Assembly: GCA_002746885.1 (NCBI GenBank)
Contig: PDRS01000005.1
Coordinates: forward strand, 186,001 to 250,000
From: Candidatus Saccharimonadota bacterium
Lineage (GTDB): Bacteria; Patescibacteriota; Saccharimonadia; Saccharimonadales; UBA4665
Direction of reading: 5' to 3'
DNA length: 64,000 nucleotides
Position numbers and translations under genes: made by a program
Notes under the pieces: generated by a model
Told to the model about the DNA's origin: nothing
The model's input: the letters and a program-made list of their open reading frames with translations, nothing else
The model's database searches: none
Part shown: piece after piece, positions 8,120-15,989 of the stretch
Numbering within the stretch: the first letter of the stretch is position 1
Layout: every line of letters begins with the position of its first letter

Positions 8120-8611
8120 CTACGGGTGGCGGCGTTCGTAGACAACAAAATCATAGTCATACTGATTTTTTGCGTCTGCTGCGTGGCGCACTCGACTCAC
8201 TTCGCGCCACCGAGCTGCATCTATGGCAGGGAAGTGAGCATCGCCGTCAATGACCGCATGAACTTCCGTCACATACAGCACATCCGCCAGCTCTAGCGCC
8301 GCGGCGTACACCTGAGCACCGCCAATGACGTACACGTCGTCGGCAAGCGGGGCAATGCTCGAGACGTCATGAATAGTTTCGACGCCTCGGTAGTGAAACG
8401 ATTGGTCGCGGGTAAGCACGACATTACGACGCTGCGGCAACGGCCTACCCAGGCGTGCGACGATAGATTGAAATGTCGTCCGACCCATGACGACGGTTTT
8501 GCCAGTGGTGAGCTTTTTGAAATGCCGCAGGTCGGCAGGCAAGTACCAAGGCAAGTCGCTCCGCGAGCCTATAACTCCATTTTCTGCCATCGCCACAACC
8601 ATCGCTATCAT
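8120..8611 (-). CDS. folA: Dihydrofolate reductase
   Basis: Reduces dihydrofolate, the by-product of ThyA, back to tetrahydrofolate with NADPH. Conserved elements: MVVAMAENGVIGSRSDLPW, the LPADLRHFKKLTTGKTVVMG segment with the substrate-binding Asp, GRPLPQRRNVVLTR and VIGGAQVYAAAL. It is a normal 163 aa. ATG 8611 is used because conservation starts there and TATACT (8623-8618) ends 6 nt upstream. It sits beside the thyA operon and opposite the thymidylate kinase gene, completing the dTMP cycle. Confidence 0.96.
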   Translation of the reverse strand: MIAMVVAMAENGVIGSRSDLPWYLPADLRHFKKLTTGKTVVMGRTTFQSIVARLGRPLPQRRNVVLTRDQSFHYRGVETIHDVSSIAPLADDVYVIGGAQVYAAALELADVLYVTEVHAVIDGDAHFPAIDAARWREVSRVRHAADAKNQYDYDFVVYERRHP

Positions 8612-8960
8612 TGCCCCAGTATAGCACCTCGTGCACAGACCGTACTTACTCGGTACAGCCCTCACGTATTTTCTCGCTCGCGCTTTTGCACTTCGGTCAC
8701 TTATCTGCCCCACACTCCGATCCGAGTCACCCAAAAACGCTTCACGAAACGCTTCACGATATTCATAACAAATGTGTTGCAATCGCGACATATTTGTTAT
8801 GAGTTTTTGCGCGGTGATATGACGAGGGCATTTGTGTCGGCGTTTCGCGGCCATAGCCAAGCGCATACATCGAACATGCACCGAATACGCGAACAAATCG
8901 CGTACATGAACAGTCTGGGGTGTACAAATACACTTGGTTGGATATACTATTTATACAACT
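8612..8960. other. Divergent intergenic region folA / thymidylate kinase with long palindrome
   Basis: This 349-bp gap contains no supported gene. It has the folA promoter at one end and TATACT (8943-8948) before the kinase at the other. In the middle is a 13-bp inverted repeat, CATAACAAATGTG at 8764-8776 and CATATTTGTTATG at 8789-8801 (one G-T pair), followed by five T. Just before it a 12-bp word containing CGCTTCACGA is repeated in tandem (about 8738-8760). It may be an operator shared by the divergent dTMP genes or the end of a short RNA. Confidence 0.5.
8618..8626 (-). promoter_or_regulatory. Extended -10 promoter of folA
   Basis: TGCTATACT on the minus strand is an extended -10 (TGn plus TATACT). 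It lies 6 nt from the folA ATG, so the transcript would begin at or next to the start codon. No -35 match is evident, as expected for an extended -10 promoter. Confidence 0.6.
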
Positions 8961-10565
8961 ATGGAGCGTGGCAAATATATTGTACTGGAAGGTATTCAAG
9001 GTGTCGGGAAATCGACTATAGCCGGCTTGTTGGCGCGCAAGCTAAAGCGGCGAGGACAAGCGGTTCGAATCATGCACGAACCAGACGGCCAAGCCGACCC
9101 GACTACACAGGAAATTCGCCGCCTCACGCAAGACCCAAACTACCCCATGAACACGCGCACCGAAGTACTGTTGTACAACGCCGCTCGCTGCCAATCGCTC
9201 GAAACAGTTCGCACCGCCCGCAACAACGGTGAGGTTGTCATCGTCGACCGTAGTTATCTCACCACGCTGGCCGTGCAGTTTTACGGTCGAGGTGATGTGC
9301 CAGACTACCAGCGGCTCAACGACATTATTTCGTTTGCGGTGGGCGATATGTGGCCAGACCTGACTATTGTCATTGATGCTCCCGTACAAACCATCCAGCA
9401 ACGCATACAAAGCCGCGGCGAAACCGAACGCTTTGACACGCTCAGCCCCGAAACACTCGAACGCATACGTGCTGGCTACCTCTGGGAAGCAAAGCAGCGA
9501 AACATGCCAGTCGTGTACGCAACTGACAGTGTCGACGAGGTGTTTCAAGATGTCTGGAAGCATGTAGCAACATTTTTAAGTTTGGACGAAACAGCCGAGG
9601 AAGAACCAACCCCCATTGCCGACCTACTAGCAACAAGTCCTGCCGCCAAAATCTTACAAGAAAAAACCGCTGCATCCGCTAGCGAACCAGACATCCCCTA
9701 CTACACTCCAGAAAGTCTTCCAGATGACGTTCAGTGTGATTACTGCGACGACATAGAGCACCTGCTCCGTGCACGGCGCCAACTCGCCGCAAAGCTCGCA
9801 AAACACCTTCAAGCGGAAACACCCGATCTGCACAGCAAGTCGCTCGCCCACGAAGCCGCCCTCAAAATCCTCCGGCCGCTCCTACCCGTCGCATCTAGCG
9901 ACGAACAGAGCAGGGCGCTCCTCGCGCAAGGAGAACGCCTTGAACTCGACACAGACACTCTGCAACAGCTCCCCAACGGGTTTGCGAGCACTACCGAACC
10001 AGTCAAACTTGTCCGTTTCGCGCCACGCAACGAGCTTGATCTCTTACCAGCCATGCTGTACGAATCGGTCGATCTTCCACTCTCCGAAGTGAAAGCGGTG
10101 GTGGAAACATGGCCATACGAAATAAAATCTCGGCTGTTTTTAGACTACGTACAACGCTATCCGCGCGGCAGAGCGCTGGCTGGCGCTCAGTACGAATGGG
10201 ACTTCCTAGACAGTTTTGCGCAAGTATTAGATTTACCCAAAAACCTACACGCAAACATACGGCTGCAAACTCTTACACCGCGCTACGGTTACAGCACACC
10301 GCCAGAAGTCGAAGCAGCTGGTCTGAGCGACGAGTATGATGCTATTTTTGACCAAAGCTTGACGTTTCACAGCACGCTCCAGGCTCGCGGCTTCGCGGCA
10401 GAAAGCCAGTACGTCACGCTCCTTGGCCACAAGCAGCGCTGGAGTGTTTCGATAAGCTTTCGGGAAATCTCCGCCCTCATAGACGCAACTAGCCAAACCG
10501 ATCCGCTCAACACGGCCCTCGCAAACGTCCACCCGCTACTATCTGAAAACCGCCACAGCAACTAA
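8961..10565 (+). CDS. tmk: Thymidylate kinase fused to a ThyX-like domain
   Basis: Residues 1-210 are a dTMP kinase: P-loop LEGIQGVGKSTIAGLL, HEPDG, IVDRSYLTTLAVQFYG and a LID-like RGETERFDTLSPETLERI. After a linker, residues about 235-534 resemble degenerate FAD-dependent thymidylate synthase (ThyX) proteins (ARNELDLLPAMLYE, SQYVTLLGHKQRWSVSISFREI). The ThyX RHRxxS motif is not seen, so the second half may lack synthase activity. Ordinary Tmk is about 210 aa. ATG 8961 starts the conserved P-loop region; TATACT ends 12 nt upstream. Confidence 0.82.
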   Translation: MERGKYIVLEGIQGVGKSTIAGLLARKLKRRGQAVRIMHEPDGQADPTTQEIRRLTQDPNYPMNTRTEVLLYNAARCQSLETVRTARNNGEVVIVDRSYLTTLAVQFYGRGDVPDYQRLNDIISFAVGDMWPDLTIVIDAPVQTIQQRIQSRGETERFDTLSPETLERIRAGYLWEAKQRNMPVVYATDSVDEVFQDVWKHVATFLSLDETAEEEPTPIADLLATSPAAKILQEKTAASASEPDIPYYTPESLPDDVQCDYCDDIEHLLRARRQLAAKLAKHLQAETPDLHSKSLAHEAALKILRPLLPVASSDEQSRALLAQGERLELDTDTLQQLPNGFASTTEPVKLVRFAPRNELDLLPAMLYESVDLPLSEVKAVVETWPYEIKSRLFLDYVQRYPRGRALAGAQYEWDFLDSFAQVLDLPKNLHANIRLQTLTPRYGYSTPPEVEAAGLSDEYDAIFDQSLTFHSTLQARGFAAESQYVTLLGHKQRWSVSISFREISALIDATSQTDPLNTALANVHPLLSENRHSN

Positions 10566-10793
10566 TCGTTTCATGTCTGCTCGCAGTAGGGCTGTCGTGT
10601 TTCATGCCACTTCTGTAAAAATTGGTGTATAGCTCTGGCAGAACGCTGCTTCTGTCGGGATGTTCTAGGGGTGCTGTATTTGACATATAAACTTCACTAT
10701 ATCGTAAAAATGGTTGCGCTGAAAATTGTTGTATGTTTGAATGGTGGTTATGCGATCAACTATGCAAAGCGTGATTATTATTCTCGGCCTTCA

Positions 10794-10882
10794 GGGGCTG
10801 TGCTTCAGCATGGTTGAAGCCTCGAGAACATAAACTCGCCAGCGCAGCCCAGAAAACATTGGCTTCAACCGAAGCCAATTTT
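10794..10882 (+). promoter_or_regulatory. Candidate cis-regulatory RNA with mutually exclusive pairings and a terminator
   Basis: Four elements are visible: GGGCTGTGCT (10795-10804) pairs with AGCGCAGCCC (10841-10850); GGTTGAAGCC (10812-10821) pairs perfectly with GGCTTCAACC (10861-10870); CGAG/CTCG forms a small hairpin (10823-10838); and TTGGCTTC (10859-10866) pairs with GAAGCCAA (10871-10878), followed by TTTT. The second and fourth pairings exclude each other, an antiterminator/terminator layout, and the first two interlock. It lies 32 nt before a 58-aa gene heading the ridA-ilvA run. It matches no riboswitch class I recognise. The rest of the 10566-10913 gap shows nothing else firm. Confidence 0.55.
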
Positions 10883-10913
10883 CATTATTACGTAACGAAG
10901 AAAGAACAATATC

Positions 10914-11090
10914 ATGCCAGGACCAGGAGTAGAAAAGTATACGCCCAGCTCAGTAGAGGTACACGCAGACACCTACCTTGGGCATGAAGGCGTACGGCGT
11001 TCAATATTCGAAACCGAAGATACGGGCGGCGTCCCAGAGTTTTTCGTAAGGGTAGCCGTCGCACAAACCGTAGAGGCAGCTGCATCATGA
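10914..11090 (+). CDS. 58-aa orphan protein at head of the ridA-ilvA operon
   Basis: ATG 10914 opens a 58-codon frame ending at TGA 11088-11090. The product is acidic and soluble-looking (starts MPGPGVEKYTPSSVEVHA, ends FFVRVAVAQTVEAAAS), with no cysteine or membrane segment. It is the first frame after the structured leader and lies 30 bp before the next small gene. No strong ribosome binding site is seen. No family recognised. Confidence 0.5.
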   Translation: MPGPGVEKYTPSSVEVHADTYLGHEGVRRSIFETEDTGGVPEFFVRVAVAQTVEAAAS

Positions 11091-11120
11091 AAACAACTTT
11101 AACGAGAAACGAGTACCAGT

Positions 11121-11486
11121 ATGGCCGGAAATAGAACATCAGGGCGCGGAGGTAAGGGTTCAGGAAATCCTTGCGAAGCCCAAGAGAGCGCTCTACAGCG
11201 CGAAGTAATATGGACTGAAATCTTAGCCACCTCTGCTTCTGGAGGCGACCCGACGGAACTCCTCGAACAGGGTGAAGCAACAACCGCTCAGCTATACATG
11301 GCAGTAAGAGCATTAAGATCAAGAGGCACAAGCGATAGTTCGTACGCCAGCAAATCTGAAGCAATCAACGCTGACGCCAAAGATTCGATCGAAGCGACGG
11401 AACCAGCCGCCGGCCATAACGGAACGACACCCTCTCATCAGCCTGAAACGCCACGCGTACAGTACAGAGAAGGAGCAATGCTATGA
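11121..11486 (+). CDS. 121-aa orphan protein, coupled to ridA
   Basis: The middle (about residues 23-68: SALQREVIWTEILATSASGG and QLYMAVRALRSRG) is predicted helical; both ends are Gly/Ser/Thr/Pro-rich and probably disordered. Its last codons overlap the ridA start (ATGA at 11483-11486) and it carries the ridA ribosome binding site (GAAGGAG), so the two are translated together. No family recognised. It could be a small regulator or partner of the threonine-degrading enzymes, but nothing in the sequence proves that. Confidence 0.55.
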   Translation: MAGNRTSGRGGKGSGNPCEAQESALQREVIWTEILATSASGGDPTELLEQGEATTAQLYMAVRALRSRGTSDSSYASKSEAINADAKDSIEATEPAAGHNGTTPSHQPETPRVQYREGAML

Positions 11487-11857
11487 GTCAAGCATACGGG
11501 CCGTATAGTCCGTGCCGAGTGGCCAATGGTTTTGTCTACAGCGCCGGACAAATTGGAGCAGTAGAAGGAAAAGCACCAGCAGACGTGCAATCCCAAGTGC
11601 GCCAAGCACTCAAAAACCTCGCCGACGTCCTCGAAGAGGCCGGCAGCGGGCTTGACATGGTAGTCAAAACCACAGTGTTTTTGACCGACATGAGCCACTA
11701 CGCCGCCATGAATGAAGTCTACGCGGCCGAGTTCACGAAAGCAGGTGTCGCACCAGCTCGAAGCTGCATAGCTGTGGCCGAACTGCCGCGCGTCGCAGAC
11801 CGCCCGCTCCTAGTCGAAATCGAAGCCGTTGCGCTCCTTCGGGAGTACACCGCATGA
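11483..11857 (+). CDS. RidA/YjgF family enamine-imine deaminase
   Basis: RidA hydrolyses reactive enamine/imine intermediates released by PLP enzymes, classically those from threonine dehydratase. The sequence shows YSAGQIG, LKNLADVLEEAGSGLDMVVKTTVFLTDM and the conserved arginine in APARSCIAVAELPR, needed for activity in the family. The length is 124 aa. It overlaps the ilvA start by 4 bp (ATGA), exactly the enzyme whose by-product it detoxifies, so the assignment is strongly supported by context. Confidence 0.93.
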   Translation: MSQAYGPYSPCRVANGFVYSAGQIGAVEGKAPADVQSQVRQALKNLADVLEEAGSGLDMVVKTTVFLTDMSHYAAMNEVYAAEFTKAGVAPARSCIAVAELPRVADRPLLVEIEAVALLREYTA

Positions 11858-13356
11858 GTCCGACGAGTATCAGTGACATTGTACGAGAAGTGCTGACTTC
11901 GCGAGTCTATGACGTAGCGCGCAAATCACCGCTTGAGCGCGCCGCAAAACTAAGCAGCCAGCGCGGCCATGCCGTGTATTTAAAACGCGAAGACCTCCAG
12001 CCAGTTCATAGCTTTAAGCTACGCGGCGCTTACAACAAAATGTGCCGGCTCACGCCAGCCCAGAGAAAGAAAGGCGTTATCGCCGCCAGCGCAGGCAATC
12101 ACGCGCAAGGCGTCGCCCTTGCCGCACAGCGGTTGCACATATCAGCCCTCATCGTCATGCCAAACACCACGCCGAGTATAAAAGTTGAAGCAGTCAAAAG
12201 TTACGGCGCCGAAGTAGTACTCGCCGGCGACAATTATTCAGAAGCAGCTGCCGTGTGCGCCGATATTATCAAACAAACCGGCCGCGTTTTTATTCACCCA
12301 TTTGACGATCCGCTCGTCATAGCCGGACAGGGCACAATCGGGCAGGAAATCATTGAGCAACTGCCAGACGTAACGCACATATTTGTTCCCGTGGGCGGCG
12401 GCGGTCTCATAGCGGGCATTGCGCACTACGTAAAGGCGGTGCGACCAGATGTACAAATCATAGGAGTTGAGCCGGTCGACAGCGCTTCCATGACCAAAAG
12501 CCTCGCCAAAGGCGAACGCGTCACGCTCGCGCACGTCGGAATATTTGCCGATGGCGTAGCCGTGAAACGAGTGGGCGAACACACGTTCGCCGCAGCCAGA
12601 CGGCTTGTCGACAGCTGCATCACCGTTACGACCGACCAAATATGTTCGGCCATAAAAGACACTTTTGAAGCAACGCGAAGTATCGTTGAGCCGTCCGGCG
12701 CACTCGCTCTCGCTGGCCTAAAAAGCTTTGAGCTACCCGCAGAAGCGCAGGCTGTCGCTATTTGCTCGGGCGCGAATGTCAGTTTCGAGCGGCTGCAGCA
12801 AATAGCCGAACGAACGCTTATCGGTTCCGGCAAGGAAGCCCTCGTGAGCGTGCGGCTGCCAGAACGCCCTGGGGCGTTTTTGGAGTTTTGCGACGCAGTG
12901 GTCGGCAAACGCAGTATTAGCGAATTTTCGTACCGGCTCCGCACACGCGATCACGCAAACGTACTTGCCGGTATATCCGTCCAAAACGCCCAAGACAAGG
13001 CAAAACTGCTCCGACACATGACCAAAAACGGCTTTGTTCACACCGACCTGTCCAACGACGACATCGCCAAAGAACACGTCCGGCACATGATTGGCGGATC
13101 AGCGCCGAGCACGGGCGAAGAGATTTACCACGTCGAATTTCCCGAACGCCCTGGCGCCCTCGGCGAATTTCTCAGCACCGTTGGTAGCACGTGGAACATT
13201 TCGCTGTTTCACTACCGATTTACCGCCAGCGACATCGGCAAGGTTTTGATTGGCTTCGAAGCCGCCGATCGAGCAGCACTGGAAAGCAAGCTCACGGAAA
13301 CCGGCTTCACTTTTAGCCGCGTCAGTTCAAACCCAGCCCTAACCACGTTCTGTTAA
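11854..13356 (+). CDS. ilvA: Threonine dehydratase (biosynthetic type, IlvA)
   Basis: PLP enzyme converting L-threonine to 2-oxobutyrate and ammonia. The catalytic part (residues 1-320) has the PLP lysine in VHSFKLRGAYNKM, SAGNHAQGVALAA and the phosphate-binding GGGGLIAGI. The C-terminal 170 residues contain two ACT-like regulatory repeats, each starting with an xPERPGA-type phrase (RLPERPGAFLEF and EFPERPGALGEF), as in isoleucine-inhibited enzymes. At 500 aa it is full length. No other isoleucine gene is in the window. Confidence 0.95.
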   Translation: MSPTSISDIVREVLTSRVYDVARKSPLERAAKLSSQRGHAVYLKREDLQPVHSFKLRGAYNKMCRLTPAQRKKGVIAASAGNHAQGVALAAQRLHISALIVMPNTTPSIKVEAVKSYGAEVVLAGDNYSEAAAVCADIIKQTGRVFIHPFDDPLVIAGQGTIGQEIIEQLPDVTHIFVPVGGGGLIAGIAHYVKAVRPDVQIIGVEPVDSASMTKSLAKGERVTLAHVGIFADGVAVKRVGEHTFAAARRLVDSCITVTTDQICSAIKDTFEATRSIVEPSGALALAGLKSFELPAEAQAVAICSGANVSFERLQQIAERTLIGSGKEALVSVRLPERPGAFLEFCDAVVGKRSISEFSYRLRTRDHANVLAGISVQNAQDKAKLLRHMTKNGFVHTDLSNDDIAKEHVRHMIGGSAPSTGEEIYHVEFPERPGALGEFLSTVGSTWNISLFHYRFTASDIGKVLIGFEAADRAALESKLTETGFTFSRVSSNPALTTFC

Positions 13357-13414
13357 AACGCGCGTTTTGTTTGGCGACGAAAACCAATTGTGGCGACAAA
13401 TCGCTGACACCGCG

Positions 13415-13454
13415 TATACTGGAGTTATGAACACGACTGGAGGAAACTAGAGCG
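13415..13454 (+). promoter_or_regulatory. tdh promoter and leader region
   Basis: TATACT (13415-13420) ends 6 nt before ATG 13427, so transcription would begin at a seven-codon leader frame. That frame contains GGAGGA (13439-13444), the only ribosome binding site for tdh (ATG 13455). No good -35 box is visible. Confidence 0.5.
13427..13450 (+). CDS. Seven-residue leader peptide MNTTGGN
   Basis: ATG AAC ACG ACT GGA GGA AAC TAG reads Met-Asn-Thr-Thr-Gly-Gly-Asn, ending 4 bp before tdh. The start would be leaderless. Two threonine and two glycine codons stand before the operon that converts threonine to glycine. Ribosome position in this frame would cover or expose the tdh ribosome binding site. 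A regulatory role is inferred; the glycine codons double as the Shine-Dalgarno sequence, so the match may be partly forced. Confidence 0.4.
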   Translation: MNTTGGN

Positions 13455-14645
13455 ATGCGCGGATTAGTCATAGACACAGCTCAACAGTCCTGGGATGAAT
13501 CCCGCGGGTTTACCCTCGCGGAACTTGAAAAACCGTCGCTAGACGAGGCAAACAACCCAGATGACGCCAGCTCGGCAATTGTCCGTATACAATATGCCGG
13601 AGTGTGCGGAAGCGACCGCGGTCTCTGGTACCGCAACTCGTTCAAAGACCAGTTTCTTGCGGCACTCGCGCGCGATGGCAAAAACCAGCGCGTCGTGGGA
13701 CACGAGTTTGTCGGAGAGGTCGTAGAGGTTGGCTCTAAAGTAAACTCGCTGTACTGGGACCCCGACCCAAAAAACATTGCCAAAATCGAAGTCGGCAGTC
13801 TCGTTTCTGGCGACAGCCACGTCACATGCGGTAAGTGCCATCAATGCCGCATAGGCGAGGCAAATGTCTGTGTCAACGAAGCTATTTTGGGCATCACTAT
13901 AGACGGTATATTTGCTGAATATGTTAAGCTGCCAGCCAAAAACCTCTGGGCCATAGACAGCAGCCGTATTCGCCCAGAAGTCGCCGCTATCATGGATCCG
14001 TTTGGCAATGCCATTCACGCACTGACGAAAGTGGATGTCCGCGGTCAGCGCGTTGCAGTCTTTGGTGCTGGACCAATAGGTCTCTTTAGCATTCTCATCG
14101 CGCAAAAGTTCGGTGCTGCCAAAGTCATTGCCGTGGACGTCAGCGCCGCCAACCTCGTACTTGCCGCTCAGTGCGGAGCAGATGAAACTATCCTCGTCGA
14201 GCAATCAGACAAGACAAACCCCTGGGAGCACGACCCAAATGTTATTGAACGCATACGCGAGCTCACCTACGGCAAGGGTGTCGATGTCAGTCTCGAAATG
14301 GCCGGACCGCCGAGCAGTATCAACAACGCCATAGATGCCACGCGCCGCGGCGGTCACATTGTCCTCTTTGGCGTTAAAGACGGCGACCTTGTCATACCGC
14401 AGTTCCCGCGCCTTATCGTTGCCGGTCTTACGCTCCATTGCGTGATTGGCCGCGAAATTTTTCACACCTGGCAAATCTCTCAACGCGTCCTCTCTCAGGC
14501 AAGTAACGGCATACAAGACAGTGTGTGGAACACAATCATGAATGGCGGACAAGACACCGTACTCAAACTGAGCGAATTTGACCCAAACGTGTTCGAACAA
14601 AAAATGGACAAGCACCCCAAACTCATTTTCAATATGCAATCGTGA
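13455..14645 (+). CDS. tdh: L-threonine 3-dehydrogenase-like zinc alcohol dehydrogenase
   Basis: Zinc-dependent medium-chain dehydrogenase, 396 aa. Visible features: catalytic-zinc region AGVCGSDRGLW and GHEFVGEVVEVG, structural-zinc cysteines in CGKCHQCRIGEANVC, and the NAD fold AVFGAGPIGLFSILIAQKFGA. The family alone would only give alcohol dehydrogenase; the following kbl gene makes threonine dehydrogenase (threonine to 2-amino-3-oxobutyrate) the likely role. GGAGGA precedes ATG by 10 nt. Confidence 0.78.
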   Translation: MRGLVIDTAQQSWDESRGFTLAELEKPSLDEANNPDDASSAIVRIQYAGVCGSDRGLWYRNSFKDQFLAALARDGKNQRVVGHEFVGEVVEVGSKVNSLYWDPDPKNIAKIEVGSLVSGDSHVTCGKCHQCRIGEANVCVNEAILGITIDGIFAEYVKLPAKNLWAIDSSRIRPEVAAIMDPFGNAIHALTKVDVRGQRVAVFGAGPIGLFSILIAQKFGAAKVIAVDVSAANLVLAAQCGADETILVEQSDKTNPWEHDPNVIERIRELTYGKGVDVSLEMAGPPSSINNAIDATRRGGHIVLFGVKDGDLVIPQFPRLIVAGLTLHCVIGREIFHTWQISQRVLSQASNGIQDSVWNTIMNGGQDTVLKLSEFDPNVFEQKMDKHPKLIFNMQS

Positions 14646-14660
14646 CAGAGGAGCGCAGTG

Positions 14661-15833
14661 ATGTACACCCAGCTAAAACCCATTCTCGAAACCGAACTGC
14701 AGAACATTAAAGACCAGTCGCTCTGGAAAGAAGAGCGCGTCATTACAAGTCCGCAGGGCCGCGAAATCACCGTCGACGGCAAAAAGTTACTCAACTTCTG
14801 CGCAAACAACTATCTCGGCTTTTCTGGCAGCGACAGCATCCGCAAAGCCTCAGACGCGGCACTCGCAAAGTGGGGTTTCGGCCAAGCAAGCGTGCGCTTC
14901 ATTTGCGGCACGCAAGATATCCACAAAGAGCTAGAGCAAGCGACCGCCGAGTTCGTCCGTATGGACGACGCTATTCTCTACTCGTCCTGTTTCATGGCAA
15001 ACGTCGGCTTGTTTCAAACATTTTTCGGCCCAGAAGATGCCATCATCAGCGATGAACTAAACCATGCGAGTATCATTGATGCCGTTCGACTTACCAAATC
15101 AGAACGACTCATCTACGCGCATATGGACATGGCCGACCTCGAAACCAAACTGAAAAGCGTCGCCGGCAAACGCCTGAAGGTTATCGCCACCGACGGCGTT
15201 TTTAGTATGGACGGTCATATTGCGCCGCTCAAAGATATTTGCGATCTCGCCGACGCCTACGGAGCGCTGGTTATGGTAGACGATGCGCACGCCACCGGAG
15301 TACTCGGTGCAACCGGACGCGGCACGCCAGAGCTCACCGGCACAGAAGGACGCATTGACTTTCTGAGCAGCACGTTCGGAAAAGCCCTCGGCGGAGCGGG
15401 CGGAGCGTTCATTGCAAGCCACGCAGAAGCCGTGGACTATTTGCGGCAACGCTCGCGAACCTATCTCTTTAGCAACGCAATGGAAGTCGGCACGTGCGGC
15501 GCGTCGCTCTATGCGCTCGAATACGTCCAAAAACACCCTGAACTCGTCCAAAAGCTCAACGACAATACCACATTATTCCGTACGCGCATGAGCGAAGCCG
15601 GTTTCAACGTGGCCGGCGGCAAGCACCCGATTACACCCATTATGTTCACCGAAGAAAAAGCCGCCGTCGAGACAGCCGCAAGGCTTTTTGACGAAGGTAT
15701 ATACGTCGTCGGTTTCAGTTTTCCGGTAGTACCGAAAGGCAAAGCGCGTATTCGCGTGCAAATAGGCGCCGCGCACAGCGAAGATGACATTCGTCTCCTC
15801 GTCGAAAAATTTGTAAAAGTGACAGGAAAATAA
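14661..15833 (+). CDS. kbl: 2-amino-3-ketobutyrate CoA ligase (glycine C-acetyltransferase)
   Basis: PLP enzyme of the alpha-oxoamine synthase group; splits 2-amino-3-oxobutyrate with CoA into glycine and acetyl-CoA. Features: NFCANNYLGFSG, VDDAHATGVLGATGRGTPE, the PLP lysine in STFGKALGGAGGAF and RTYLFSNAM. The 390 aa match Kbl from other bacteria. ATG 14661 is preferred over the overlapping GTG 14658 from its spacing to AGAGGAG (14647-14653). With tdh it forms the threonine-to-glycine route. Confidence 0.93.
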   Translation: MYTQLKPILETELQNIKDQSLWKEERVITSPQGREITVDGKKLLNFCANNYLGFSGSDSIRKASDAALAKWGFGQASVRFICGTQDIHKELEQATAEFVRMDDAILYSSCFMANVGLFQTFFGPEDAIISDELNHASIIDAVRLTKSERLIYAHMDMADLETKLKSVAGKRLKVIATDGVFSMDGHIAPLKDICDLADAYGALVMVDDAHATGVLGATGRGTPELTGTEGRIDFLSSTFGKALGGAGGAFIASHAEAVDYLRQRSRTYLFSNAMEVGTCGASLYALEYVQKHPELVQKLNDNTTLFRTRMSEAGFNVAGGKHPITPIMFTEEKAAVETAARLFDEGIYVVGFSFPVVPKGKARIRVQIGAAHSEDDIRLLVEKFVKVTGK

Positions 15834-15835
15834 CC

Positions 15836-15895
15836 ATGAGCAAAGAACTATTTGGTACCGACGGCGCGCGAGATAGATCTTTCACTCTTTCCTAG
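15836..15895 (+). pseudogene. Truncated copy of the glmM 5' end
   Basis: Two bases after the kbl stop, ATGAGCAAAGAACTATTTGG begins a frame encoding MSKELFGTDGAR that then runs into unrelated sequence and stops at 15893-15895. The intact glmM 1.7 kb downstream starts MSRELFGTDGVR; the first 31 bases differ at only two positions. It is the remnant of a glmM that once followed kbl directly, separated from the present copy by the inserted protease gene. Confidence 0.8.
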
Positions 15896-15951
15896 TTTAG
15901 TGAATGCACACAGGGTGTATGGTGGGTGGATAGGCTAGCATAAAATATTTA

Positions 15952-15980
15952 TTGACAAAATACAATTTTATTGCTATCAT
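15952..15980 (+). promoter_or_regulatory. Near-consensus promoter of the metzincin gene
   Basis: TTGACA (15952-15957), 17-bp spacer, TATCAT (15975-15980), then ATG at 15990, nine nucleotides on. This is the best match to the sigma-70 consensus in the window and gives an essentially leaderless mRNA. The surrounding 100 bp are strikingly AT-rich. Confidence 0.75.
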
Positions 15981-15989
15981 ATAAAAACT

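Noticed and set aside
8369..9232. 287-codon open frame on the plus strand
   Set aside because: It runs antisense through folA, across both divergent promoters and into the kinase gene in another frame; the product is low-complexity and has no domain.
13427..13450. Classical amino-acid attenuator with terminator for tdh
   Set aside because: No terminator hairpin lies between the leader peptide and tdh; only translational coupling or stalling remains possible.
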